Of a stretch of 37,054 nt of DNA, positions 7,013-15,073 are shown piece after piece. The notes beneath the pieces were generated by a model, which saw nothing but the letters and a program-made list of their open reading frames with translations, ran no database searches and was not told where the DNA came from. Both the position numbers and the translations under genes were made by a program. The stretch is from UMGS1783 sp900555065 (lineage in GTDB: Bacteria; Bacillota; Clostridia; Oscillospirales; UMGS1783): assembly GCA_937991645.1 (NCBI GenBank), contig CALKPL010000024.1:1-37054 (forward strand), given 5' to 3'. Within the stretch, counting starts at the first letter, position 1, and each line of letters begins with the position of its first letter.

Positions 7013-7293
7013 GGATTTTCTTCCCTCTTCACAGAATAATAGTAATCGAGGATCCCGACGACTCCCGCGTCCGCGCAGGCGGACGGATCTGCAAGCGTCA
7101 TGGCGCCCTCCTTGCTTTTGGCGTAAAATACGGTCTCGCCCGTACCGGCGCCGACCGTGTCCACACCCACAATGGGCGAGCCTACGTCCTTTCCGGACGA
7201 ATCGATCGGCTGCATGACGAGCAGCTTTGTACCCTCCAGGCTTGTCAGTTTCTCAGTCGAAACGACAGAGCCGATGATCCTTGCAAGCTGCAT
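7009..7293 (-). CDS. eutN: EutN/CcmL-type pentameric vertex protein (paralogue 2)
   Basis: 94 residues, an EutN_CcmL domain: M-Q-L-A-R-I-I-G-S-V-V-S-T, L-L-V-M-Q-P-I-D, V-G-V-D-T-V-G-A-G-T-G-E-T-V-F. The loop after this core reads Y-A-K-S-K-E-G-A-M and lacks the S-S-A-R sequence of many vertex proteins, so pentamer surfaces should differ among the three paralogues. ATG at 7293 with AGGTGG about six bases upstream. It lies 8 bp downstream of paralogue 3 and overlaps paralogue 1 by four bases. Three vertex genes in a row is common for BMC loci of the sugar-phosphate type. Confidence 0.93.
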   Translation of the reverse strand: MQLARIIGSVVSTEKLTSLEGTKLLVMQPIDSSGKDVGSPIVGVDTVGAGTGETVFYAKSKEGAMTLADPSACADAGVVGILDYYYSVKREENP

Positions 7294-7301
7294 GCCACCA
7301 C

Positions 7302-7634
7302 CTACGCCTTTGCCTTGGAAGCGGCTGTTTTCGATTCCGCTTCAAATTTTTCATATGTGAGTTTTCCTTCAATCTCAATATAATCGACAATCGCCATAAT
7401 CGTCGCGTCGACCGGCTTGTTCGTCGTGACCTCGGTCTGACGGGCGGAGCTGCCCCCGACCACGAGCACGATCTCATTGTGGCCGGCGCCGACCGCGTCG
7501 ATCGCAACGGCGCATTTGCCGTCGTTTTTCATATTCAGGACGTTTACCGGCTGGACGACGAGCATCTTCAGGCCGGTCAGTTTCTCTTCCTTTGAGGTAC
7601 ATACGACCGTTCCGACTACCCTCGCGGCGTACAT
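7302..7634 (-). CDS. eutN: EutN/CcmL-type pentameric vertex protein (paralogue 3), first gene of the BMC operon
   Basis: 110 residues from the ATG at 7634, which has GGAGG seven bases upstream; an in-frame ATG at 7664 would add ten residues unlike any vertex protein. The domain is classical: M-Y-A-A-R-V-V-G-T-V-V-C-T, L-V-V-Q-P-V-N, V-A-I-D-A-V-G-A-G-H-N-E-I-V-L-V and the G-G-S-S-A-R loop. A charged 20-residue tail (Y-E-K-F-E-A-E-S-K-T-A-A-S-K-A-K-A) follows the domain and is absent from the two downstream paralogues. It is the first gene after the operon promoter at 7669-7698. Confidence 0.93.
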   Translation of the reverse strand: MYAARVVGTVVCTSKEEKLTGLKMLVVQPVNVLNMKNDGKCAVAIDAVGAGHNEIVLVVGGSSARQTEVTTNKPVDATIMAIVDYIEIEGKLTYEKFEAESKTAASKAKA

Positions 7635-7668
7635 GGCCCCACCTCCGCATTCTATTCTTTGCATATAA

Positions 7669-7698
7669 ATGATATTACATCGCGCGTTCTTGTGTCAA
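7669..7698 (-). promoter_or_regulatory. Sigma-A-type promoter of the BMC operon
   Basis: On the minus strand a -35 TTGACA (7693-7698) and a -10 TATCAT (7669-7674) are separated by 18 bp, about 35 bp before the first vertex gene. Upstream lie three operator-like elements: a TGnAAAA...TTTTCA pseudo-palindrome at 7712-7729, the 8-bp palindrome TGTGCACA at 7758-7765, and an imperfect palindrome ACTAACAC/TTGTAAGT at about 7770-7787. No strong terminator separates this promoter from polC, so some readthrough into the operon is possible. Confidence 0.7.
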
Positions 7699-7818
7699 GC
7701 GGTTTTCCCCCTGCAAAAATAGGTTTTCATGAGAGCAAAAAAACGCGAAATATAAACTGTGCACAACGAGACTTACAAGTGTTAGTTTTAGCTGTGCGGC
7801 CGATATTATGATAACGAC

Positions 7819-10800
7819 TCAAAACAAGGAGAGCTGGCCGTCATCCTCCGTATCGGCAAGAATCCCCTTCTCCCGCAGCGCTTCAAGCGCGGGCCTGGAC
7901 AGCCCGGCGCGGCGGGCCAGAGCTTCGGCGCTGTCCGCTCCCTCCCGACGCGCGCCGGCAATTGCGTCGATTTCCTTTCGGCTAAGCGACGTAAGAGACC
8001 GCAGCGGCAACAGTAGGCCGCCCTCTTTTTGCAGAAACAGGACGGGATGCGAGGCGATAAGGTCCGCCGGCAGGATGGAAAGCCCCTGCCGATACATTTC
8101 CAGCGCCACGCGGTAAGGCGCGTCGGCGATAGACAGGGACCCGTCCTCGGCGACCGAGCGGTTTCTCAGCAGCCGTTCTAACGCGCCGGGGTTTTGCAGC
8201 AGGTCGAAGTCCAGGTCTTCACCGTACGCGGAAAAATACGCGCTGAAAAAGGCACCCGGTTCATGCAGCCGGAACCAGAGCAGACGGTAAGAGGCGACGG
8301 CGCGTTCCAGCGCGCGCGCCTGCGCGAGAGGACTGTCCCCGCCCTCCATTTCAAATATACGGACAAACTGTGCAAAGGAATTTTCCGCAAGCGCGGCCGC
8401 AGCCTCGAGCTGCGCACGACTGGACAGAAGCGGAACCGTGCGGCAGGCGTCCTCCTGCGCGGCGCCGGCTTCCCGAACATAGTCGTACACCTTAGCGTCG
8501 GAAAAGCTGATCGACGCGCAGGCGATGCCGGTGTCCCGTTCCAGCAGGCGCAGCGCGGACAGGGCAGCATCTTCGCACAGGGATACGCGCATATAGCCGC
8601 CGTACAGACCGTCGCTTGTGATATGCGAATACAGAAGCGCGTCCTGCCCGGTCTGGACGCGCTGGCAGGGCAGCAGCGGCAGGTCCGGGGTCTCCCCCAG
8701 GTCGACAAGCACGGTCCGGCGATCATATTCCGCCATGCGGTAGCCCTTTGCCAGGGCGGCGGCGACACGCGCGCCGACCACTTCGCGCAAAGCCGTATTG
8801 CGCTCCTCCTCATACCGCCGCACATAGGCGCGGGCCGTTGCGGGAGACAACGGATGCGTCCTGCATCCGCGCAGCAGACGCTGGCCGTACGTTTCGCCGA
8901 GCGCGCCGGCGACGGCGTCGTACAGCGATTCGTCCGCATCCGGCACAGCGCTCAGGCAGACGCCGCCTCCGGCCGCTTCCAGCGCGCAGCGGAACCACTC
9001 GAACGGCACCGCAAGCCCCTGCTGCGCCGCGGCGGGGAGAAGCCCGCCGCCGGGCGCGCGTCCGGCAAGGTCGGCATAGCCGGGGCATTGCGCGGGCTCC
9101 GCGTGAGCGGCATGCGCCGCAGGCGGTATATGCGGCAGGGGGTCATAGTCCGAAATACCGAGCAGATAGGCGCACAGGGACAGGCCGAGCCAATCCGCGC
9201 CCATCGCGTTCTCCAGCCCCGCTGCGGCGGCAAAGGCGATACGCACGGCGGACGACATGCCCGCGGCGCCGATGGCGGTCAGCTCCTGTTCCAGCCGCCG
9301 CCGGATCTCTGCGGGATACGGTTCGCCGTAGTATCTGCCCGCACTGTAGAGCACCGCGCCGCGCAGCTGCTGGAACGCGCCGTCGGGTTCCGCGGCGCGG
9401 CAAAAGCGCACCGGAGAGATATCGCCGCACAGATCGGCGAGCCGGGCCGGGTTATCTATCACAATGTCCACCGCCCGGTGCTCGCCAAGAAACGCGAACT
9501 CGTCGAGCATTTCGTCCGTCGTGCGGAAATACAGCGGGTCGCGCCCGCCGCGCTGGCTGCGCGCCGTGCACAGCACGTCCCACTGCAGCTGCTCGTCCTC
9601 GTCGAGGAAGCACACGTCCCCGGACGCGACAACCGGCTTGTCCTGCCGCTGCGCAAGGTCGAGCACCTGTTCGTACAGCATCTGCAGCTGGCGTATGTCG
9701 CGGATCCAGCCCGTATCCACCCGGCGCATCGCGCAGGAGATGGGCTGGAGTTCCAAATAGTCGTAAAACTTTGCGGCGCGGTATATGTCCGCATCGCTGC
9801 GGCCCTCCACCATCATTTTGATCAGCTCGCCGTCCATATTTCCAGAGCCGATCAGCAGCCCTTCCCTGCGCCCGTCCAGCATACTCTTCGTAACGGCCGG
9901 CACGCGGCCCTCGGCCGTGTATGCTTCGGTGAGCAGCGCGTAGAGGTTTTTCAGCCCCTCTTCATTACGGACGAGAATGGTGATCTGATTGGGCCGGCCG
10001 GCAGCGCTCGAATTGATCAGCGGGTTAATCTGCGAAATATCGGAAATCCCCTTCATATCCGAAAGCCGCGACAGCAGCGCTGTAAAGATCCCGGCCAGGA
10101 CGCGCGCGTCCTCATCCGCCCGGTGGTGGTTGAACCGGCCAAGTCCCAGATGGGCTGCGACAAGGTCGAGCTTAACGCTTTTGAGCTCGGGGAACAGGCT
10201 GCGGCATATGGGGACGGTATCTATATATGTATTCTCAAACGAGAGCTTTGTTCGCCGGGCCGCAACGCGGATGAAGCCGCAGTCAAAGTTTGCGTTGTGG
10301 GCCACAAGCGGTACGCTTCCGGCAAATTCCAGGAAGGCCGCGACCGCCTCCGCTTCCCCCGGCGCGCCGGCCACCATTTCATCCGTTATTCCAGTCAGCG
10401 CCACGATCTTCTGCGGGATGGGCATGCCCGGATTGACAAAGGTCTGGAACGTGCCGGTCACAGCGCCGTTTTCCACGACGACCGCGCCGATTTCCGTAAT
10501 ACGGTCCACTGAGGGACTGAGTCCCGTCGTCTCAATATCAAACACGACGAACCGGCCGTCAAAATGCCCGCCGTCCTTGCCGAACACGGCGGACTGGGTA
10601 TCGTTTATGTAGTTTGCGTCCACGCCGCATATGAGTTTTATTCCGCGCTCCCTTGCGCGTTTTGCGGCAAAGGGCAATGCCTGCACGCTCATGCGGTCGG
10701 TCACCGCAAGGGCAGTATGACCCCAGTCGGCCGCGCGGTCAACAAGCGTCTCAGGCGGGATGAGCCCGTGAGTAAAGCTGTAATTGGTATGGGCGCGCAG

Positions 10801-11766
10801 TTCGATCCGCTTTTCAGGCGCAAAGTCGGTATGCCGCTCGTTTTGTAGCTTGCCAATGGAATTGGCGCGGATTACCACGTCGCCCGCGAACCGGTCGTCC
10901 TCCACTGAACCGCGGACGATGACCCTGTCGCCGTTGTGCAGCGCCGAGAGCAGAAGCCCTGTTTTTTCCCCGGGGAATACTTTTACGCCGATCATGGAAG
11001 TTTTATCCTCCAGCTGGAACAGCAGCATTACGCCCGCGCCGTTTTTGAGCTCTACGGTGCGCAGCTCGTCCACGACGCCGCTGACGGTCGCCCTGCCCAT
11101 GAGCACGTCGACGGCCGCTATTTCCACAGGCTCGCTCTTGATTTCCCGTCCGTACAGGGGCTGGGCCACAGGCTTCTGCGGCTGTGCGCGACGGCGGCGC
11201 GAGGCCTGCGAAGCCGGCGGCGCAGGCCGCTCTTTTATGAGCTTTTCGCGCATACGGCGTTCGTATTCCGCATAGTCGACTTCGCGCTCCTCCATATCTT
11301 GAAACACGACGGGGATCTCAGCGCCAAACTTCATTTTTACATAGGCCGCGATGCGTTTGTCGCACTGCATACCCTGCAGGATCGCACTGCCCGAAAAGAC
11401 GGTGCGCACCTTGAGGACGCCGTTTTCATATACAGCCGTACCGTCGCAGTAACCGCTCAACACCGGGATTTCCGCCTGCACTTCTTCCATCAGATCACCG
11501 AGATACGGCCCGATCTCGTCCGTACGGAAGCAGGCGGTGACGCGCACTTCCTGCAGGCTGTACGCCTCCTGAATCGCCTGCTCCAGTTGTGCCCTGCAGG
11601 ACTTGTCCGGATATGTCTCGAACAGCAGATAAACTTTCATCCTGCGCTCTGCGCGGTTGTTGAGCACCTGTACGACGACTGCGTTCTCCAGCAGTTCGTG
11701 CAGCGCGCCGTCGCGCGGGTATTTTGTAAACTCATCAAAAAAACGACGCTGCAAGCTATTCTCCAT
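7819..11766 (-). CDS. polC: PolC-family protein with intact 3'-5' exonuclease and degenerate polymerase domain
   Basis: 1315 residues from the ATG at 11766 (GAGGAG seven bases upstream). The architecture follows Gram-positive PolC: N-terminal domain, OB fold (about 215-320), PHP domain split by a DEDDh exonuclease with D410/E412 (F-D-I-E-T-T-G), D495 (H-N-A-N-F-D) and H548/D553 (H-H-R-A-D-E-D), then the second PHP half. The rest aligns along its length with the PolC polymerase region, but the hallmarks are gone. The G-S-R-G-S-V-G-S-S motif reads A-D-W-L-G-L-S-L-C-A. The P-D-I-D-L-N-F aspartate pair survives only as P-D943-A-D945-E-S. The K-L-D-I-L-G-H-D-D motif reads M-R-V-S-L-C-E-D-A-A, so the third catalytic Asp is lost, and T-G-Q-H-P-G-G is absent. 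The clamp-binding end Q-L-S-L-F is kept. No frameshift is seen. It lies in polC's usual place after ispG, 57 bp away. It is probably not a polymerase; it may act as an exonuclease or clamp-bound subunit. Confidence 0.85.
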   Translation of the reverse strand: MENSLQRRFFDEFTKYPRDGALHELLENAVVVQVLNNRAERRMKVYLLFETYPDKSCRAQLEQAIQEAYSLQEVRVTACFRTDEIGPYLGDLMEEVQAEIPVLSGYCDGTAVYENGVLKVRTVFSGSAILQGMQCDKRIAAYVKMKFGAEIPVVFQDMEEREVDYAEYERRMREKLIKERPAPPASQASRRRRAQPQKPVAQPLYGREIKSEPVEIAAVDVLMGRATVSGVVDELRTVELKNGAGVMLLFQLEDKTSMIGVKVFPGEKTGLLLSALHNGDRVIVRGSVEDDRFAGDVVIRANSIGKLQNERHTDFAPEKRIELRAHTNYSFTHGLIPPETLVDRAADWGHTALAVTDRMSVQALPFAAKRARERGIKLICGVDANYINDTQSAVFGKDGGHFDGRFVVFDIETTGLSPSVDRITEIGAVVVENGAVTGTFQTFVNPGMPIPQKIVALTGITDEMVAGAPGEAEAVAAFLEFAGSVPLVAHNANFDCGFIRVAARRTKLSFENTYIDTVPICRSLFPELKSVKLDLVAAHLGLGRFNHHRADEDARVLAGIFTALLSRLSDMKGISDISQINPLINSSAAGRPNQITILVRNEEGLKNLYALLTEAYTAEGRVPAVTKSMLDGRREGLLIGSGNMDGELIKMMVEGRSDADIYRAAKFYDYLELQPISCAMRRVDTGWIRDIRQLQMLYEQVLDLAQRQDKPVVASGDVCFLDEDEQLQWDVLCTARSQRGGRDPLYFRTTDEMLDEFAFLGEHRAVDIVIDNPARLADLCGDISPVRFCRAAEPDGAFQQLRGAVLYSAGRYYGEPYPAEIRRRLEQELTAIGAAGMSSAVRIAFAAAAGLENAMGADWLGLSLCAYLLGISDYDPLPHIPPAAHAAHAEPAQCPGYADLAGRAPGGGLLPAAAQQGLAVPFEWFRCALEAAGGGVCLSAVPDADESLYDAVAGALGETYGQRLLRGCRTHPLSPATARAYVRRYEEERNTALREVVGARVAAALAKGYRMAEYDRRTVLVDLGETPDLPLLPCQRVQTGQDALLYSHITSDGLYGGYMRVSLCEDAALSALRLLERDTGIACASISFSDAKVYDYVREAGAAQEDACRTVPLLSSRAQLEAAAALAENSFAQFVRIFEMEGGDSPLAQARALERAVASYRLLWFRLHEPGAFFSAYFSAYGEDLDFDLLQNPGALERLLRNRSVAEDGSLSIADAPYRVALEMYRQGLSILPADLIASHPVLFLQKEGGLLLPLRSLTSLSRKEIDAIAGARREGADSAEALARRAGLSRPALEALREKGILADTEDDGQLSLF

Positions 11767-11823
11767 GTTATACTCCTCGCCCACAAATGCAGATGACCGA
11801 CGCCGGATGGCTTCGGTCATTTT

Positions 11824-12882
11824 TTATTCTTTTACATGGCCCGCTTCCAGGCGCTCGATTTCCCTCAGCAGGATTTCGACCGCCTCCGACTCCGGGACCT
11901 TTTTCACAGGTTTGCCGCGTTTGAACAGGAGCAGTTCCCCGTCCCCGCCCGCAAGGCCGACGTCCGCCTCGCGCGCTTCGCCCGGCCCGTTGACTGCGCA
12001 GCCCATGATAGCGACCGTAATCGGTGCGCGGACGCCGGCCACGGCACGTTCCACCCGCTGCGTGAGCGCGATTAAATCCACCTTGGTCCTGCCGCAGGTG
12101 GGACAGGATACGATCTCCACACCCTCGCGGCGCAGACCGCAGAAACGGAGGATTTTTTTTGCGGCGTATATCTCCTGCACAGGGTCCGCCGTCAGCGAGA
12201 CGCGGATTGTGTCGCCTATGCCGTCGCACAGCAGGCTGCCAATGCCGATACTCGACTTGATCAGGCCGCTGTCGGCCGTGCCGGCCTCGGTCACGCCCAG
12301 ATGCAGCGGGTAATCGCGCATGTTATGCAGAATACGGTTTGCGCGGATCATCTCCGTCACGTCCGAAGCCTTGACGGAGAGCACAATATCCGTAAATCCG
12401 AATTGCTCTAAAAGCGAAGCGCTGTAGACCGCGCTCTCAGCCAGCGCCTCGGCGCAGGGACGGCCGTGCCGCTGCAATACGGGCTTTGCGACCGAGCCGG
12501 AATTGACCCCGACCCGGATGGGCACGCCCGCATTTCCGCAGGCCTCCGCGACGGCGCGGACATGGGCTTCGCCGCCGATGTTGCCGGGATTGATTCGGAT
12601 TTTATCCGCGCCCGCGTCCACGCTCGCCAGGGCGAGTCGGTAGTCGAAATGGATATCGGCCACAATGGGCATACGCACGGCTGCCTTGAGGGCTGGTATG
12701 GTCTGCACTGATGCCATATCCGGCACGGCAAGGCGCAGGATCTCACATCCTGCGGCCTCCAGCGCCCGCGCCTGCGCGACGCAGGCCGCTGGATCGGCCG
12801 AAGGCGTATTGAGCATACTCTGTATGGCGACGGGCTGCCCGCCGCCGATATAGCGGGCGCCGACCCTGACTGCGCGCGTCAC
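11824..12882 (-). CDS. ispG: 4-hydroxy-3-methylbut-2-en-1-yl diphosphate synthase
   Basis: Penultimate enzyme of the MEP isoprenoid pathway; it reductively converts the cyclic diphosphate MEcPP to HMBPP with a [4Fe-4S] cluster. 352 residues, the short bacterial form with a TIM barrel (about 1-250) and an Fe-S domain: cluster ligands C260 and C263 (V-S-C-P-T-C-G-R-T), C295 and E302 (G-C-A-V-N-G-P-G-E-A). The start is a GTG at 12882 immediately after the rseP stop, with GGGTGG about ten bases upstream, so translation is probably coupled. dxr, the second enzyme of the same pathway, lies two genes upstream in the same cluster. Confidence 0.96.
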   Translation of the reverse strand: MTRAVRVGARYIGGGQPVAIQSMLNTPSADPAACVAQARALEAAGCEILRLAVPDMASVQTIPALKAAVRMPIVADIHFDYRLALASVDAGADKIRINPGNIGGEAHVRAVAEACGNAGVPIRVGVNSGSVAKPVLQRHGRPCAEALAESAVYSASLLEQFGFTDIVLSVKASDVTEMIRANRILHNMRDYPLHLGVTEAGTADSGLIKSSIGIGSLLCDGIGDTIRVSLTADPVQEIYAAKKILRFCGLRREGVEIVSCPTCGRTKVDLIALTQRVERAVAGVRAPITVAIMGCAVNGPGEAREADVGLAGGDGELLLFKRGKPVKKVPESEAVEILLREIERLEAGHVKE

Positions 12883-13896
12883 CTAACTCACCACCCGTAT
12901 GATGTCGTTTACAAAGACGAATACGGTCAGCACCATGAGCAGGATGAATCCGATCATGTGCACAAGCCCTTCCTTCTGCGGCGGAATCGGCTTGCGTATC
13001 ACGGCCTCGACGAGAATGAAGAAAATTCGGCCGCCGTCCAGCGCCGGCAGTGGCAGCAGGTTGACAACGCCAAGATTGACGGCGATCAGCGACACAATGT
13101 TCAGCACGGGCGTGATACCGAAATGCACCGTCTCCTCGATCATGGCGGTGATGCCGACCGGGCCGGTCAGCTGGCTGAGCCCGACTTTGCCGGTTACAAG
13201 ATAGACGAGCGAAACCCAGACCAGGCGCACCATGGACAGGCACTGTGTCAGACTGTTTTTAAGCACTGTCCACAGATTGAAGGGCTCGACCTCCATAGTC
13301 ACGCCAAGCTTATAGCCGCTTTCCGCCTTGATAAAGGGGACGTCCTCAAGCTTGATCCGCTCCCCGTCGCGCAGGACGGTGGCGGTGGTGGTTTCGGAGT
13401 CGATATTGGATATGGCAAAGTTGACATCCGTATAATTCAGTGTGCCGTACCCGTCGAGCTTGACGATGGTATCCCCCGCCTGAAACGCGGTCTGTTCCGG
13501 CAGCGATACTTCGCGGATGGTGCGCGTAACAAATCCGTCCGCGCCGCTGGTACTGTACATAATAATGATGAGGAGCAGCCCGAACAGTATATTCATCAGG
13601 GCGCCGGCGACCAGGATGCCGATGCGCGAGAGTTTAGACTTATTGTTAAAAGCGCGCGCGCTGTCGCTCGCCTCGTCTTCTCCCTCCAGGCGGACAAAGC
13701 CGCCTATGGGCAAAAGCTTAATGGAGTACAGCGTATGCTTGCCCTGCTTTTTCCATATGGTGGGTCCCATCCCGATGGCGAACTCCTCCACATCCACGCC
13801 GGCTTTGCGGGCCGCCAGAAAATGGCCGAGTTCATGGACGAGGATGAGAATGCCGAACATAAAAATTGCGATGATAATACTGATTACCGTGCTGAT
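12883..13896 (-). CDS. rseP: RIP zinc metalloprotease RseP/RasP (site-2 protease)
   Basis: Membrane-embedded protease that cleaves anti-sigma factors and signal-peptide remnants within the bilayer. About 337 residues: the first membrane segment carries H21-E-L-G-H25, a PDZ domain follows near 110-190, and the C-terminal membrane segments include N-L-L-P-L-P-A-L-D-G-G-R with the third zinc ligand Asp. Start: the strong ribosome binding site AGGAGGG (13903-13909) has no ATG, GTG or TTG in frame behind it. An ATC at 13896 (six bases away) or an ATT at 13902 fits the usual N terminus. The first in-frame ATG (13860) would delete half of the first membrane segment, and a TTG at 13968 would extend into dxr. 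The ATC is my choice; a rare start codon is implied. The gene overlaps the end of dxr's message by its leader only. Confidence 0.9.
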   Translation of the reverse strand: MSTVISIIIAIFMFGILILVHELGHFLAARKAGVDVEEFAIGMGPTIWKKQGKHTLYSIKLLPIGGFVRLEGEDEASDSARAFNNKSKLSRIGILVAGALMNILFGLLLIIIMYSTSGADGFVTRTIREVSLPEQTAFQAGDTIVKLDGYGTLNYTDVNFAISNIDSETTTATVLRDGERIKLEDVPFIKAESGYKLGVTMEVEPFNLWTVLKNSLTQCLSMVRLVWVSLVYLVTGKVGLSQLTGPVGITAMIEETVHFGITPVLNIVSLIAVNLGVVNLLPLPALDGGRIFFILVEAVIRKPIPPQKEGLVHMIGFILLMVLTVFVFVNDIIRVVS

Positions 13897-13897
13897 A

Positions 13898-15046
13898 TCA
13901 ATCCCTCCTATGTATCTGTTCGATGACCAGATCCCGGGCGGCCCTGTCGGACTCCAGGATACTGTCAAGCGAGGGGCTCTCTATAAAACGAAACTGAGCA
14001 TACACGCGCTCCAGAAGCGTAAACAGCTCGACAAACCGGATTTCGCCCGCCAGCATGGCGCGCACCGCCTGTTCGTTCGCGCCGTTCAGCATGGCCGGCA
14101 GGTTTCCTCCCGAGGCGATGGCGCGCCGGCAGAGCGGAATTGTCGTGAACACCGATTCGTCGGGCGCGTCAAAGGTGAGGGTTGCGACCTTCGCCAGGTC
14201 GAGGCGTTCGACGGGAGCGGGAACGCGCTGCGGCCAAGTGAGCGCGTACTGGATGGGCATGCGCATATCCGGCACGCCGAGCTGCGCGAGAACCGAGCCG
14301 TCGGTAAACTCCACAAGCGAATGCACGATGCTCTGCCTGTGTACCAGGATCGACACCGATTCAGGCGGGACGTGAAACAGGTGCACCGCCTCAATCAGCT
14401 CCAGGCCCTTATTCATCATGGTCGCGCTGTCCACCGTGATCTTCGGACCCATATTCCAGTTCGGATGGCAAAGCGCCTCGCGCAGCTCCACTGCGCGCAG
14501 CTCCTGCCTGTCATACCCGAAAAAAGGGCCGCCGGACGCGGTCAGCAGGATTTGCCGCACAAAGGCCTCCCCGCCCTGCACGCATTGCCAGACAGCGCTG
14601 TGTTCGCTGTCAACCGGCAGGATATGAACGCCCTTTTCCGCCGCCGCGCGCATGACGATCTCTCCCGCGGCGACCAGCGTCTCTTTATTGGCGAGCGCGA
14701 CGTCCTTCCCAGCCGCAATCGCGGCGAGGGTGGGACGAAGACCGGCGATTCCCACGATGGCGTTGAGCACAATATCCGCGCCTGCAAGGCCCGCAGCCTC
14801 GCATACGCCCTGCGGACCGGACAGGACTTTGACCGGCAGATCCGACACGAGCAGACGCAGTTCCTTTGCGCTCGACTCATCCGCTATCGCCGCGTATTCC
14901 GCGCCGTACCTGCGCACCGCGTCCGCCAGCGCGCGGGCGTTCTGGTACGCCGTCAGCGCAAACGGCGGATAGCCGCAGCGGGCGCACACGTCCAGCGCCT
15001 GCAAACCCACCGACCCGGTCGCTCCGAGAATGGAGACTCTCTTCAT
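13898..15046 (-). CDS. dxr: 1-deoxy-D-xylulose 5-phosphate reductoisomerase
   Basis: Converts DXP to 2-C-methyl-D-erythritol 4-phosphate with NADPH, the committed step of the MEP pathway. 382 residues from the ATG at 15046 (AGGGGG about six bases upstream); an ATG at 15070 with no clear ribosome binding site would add eight residues. The NADPH fold begins G-A-T-G-S-V-G (8-14). Metal and substrate motifs are present: V-D-S-E-H-S-A-V-W-Q, T-A-S-G-G-P-F-F-G, and N-M-G-P-K-I-T-V-D-S-A-T-M-M-N-K-G-L-E. Its last codons contain the ribosome binding site of rseP. Confidence 0.96.
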   Translation of the reverse strand: MKRVSILGATGSVGLQALDVCARCGYPPFALTAYQNARALADAVRRYGAEYAAIADESSAKELRLLVSDLPVKVLSGPQGVCEAAGLAGADIVLNAIVGIAGLRPTLAAIAAGKDVALANKETLVAAGEIVMRAAAEKGVHILPVDSEHSAVWQCVQGGEAFVRQILLTASGGPFFGYDRQELRAVELREALCHPNWNMGPKITVDSATMMNKGLELIEAVHLFHVPPESVSILVHRQSIVHSLVEFTDGSVLAQLGVPDMRMPIQYALTWPQRVPAPVERLDLAKVATLTFDAPDESVFTTIPLCRRAIASGGNLPAMLNGANEQAVRAMLAGEIRFVELFTLLERVYAQFRFIESPSLDSILESDRAARDLVIEQIHRRD

Positions 15047-15073
15047 AGCTTCCCCCTGTTTTGCGTCCATTAT

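Noticed and set aside
8194..10512. A 772-codon open frame on the plus strand opposite polC
   Set aside because: It is antisense to the conserved PolC exonuclease and PHP motifs, is rich in Arg, Gly and Ala as expected of GC-driven shadows, and has no recognisable domain or ribosome binding site.
13860..13968. rseP start at ATG 13860 or TTG 13968
   Set aside because: The ATG would cut into the first catalytic membrane helix and has no ribosome binding site; the TTG lies deep in dxr and adds residues unlike the family.
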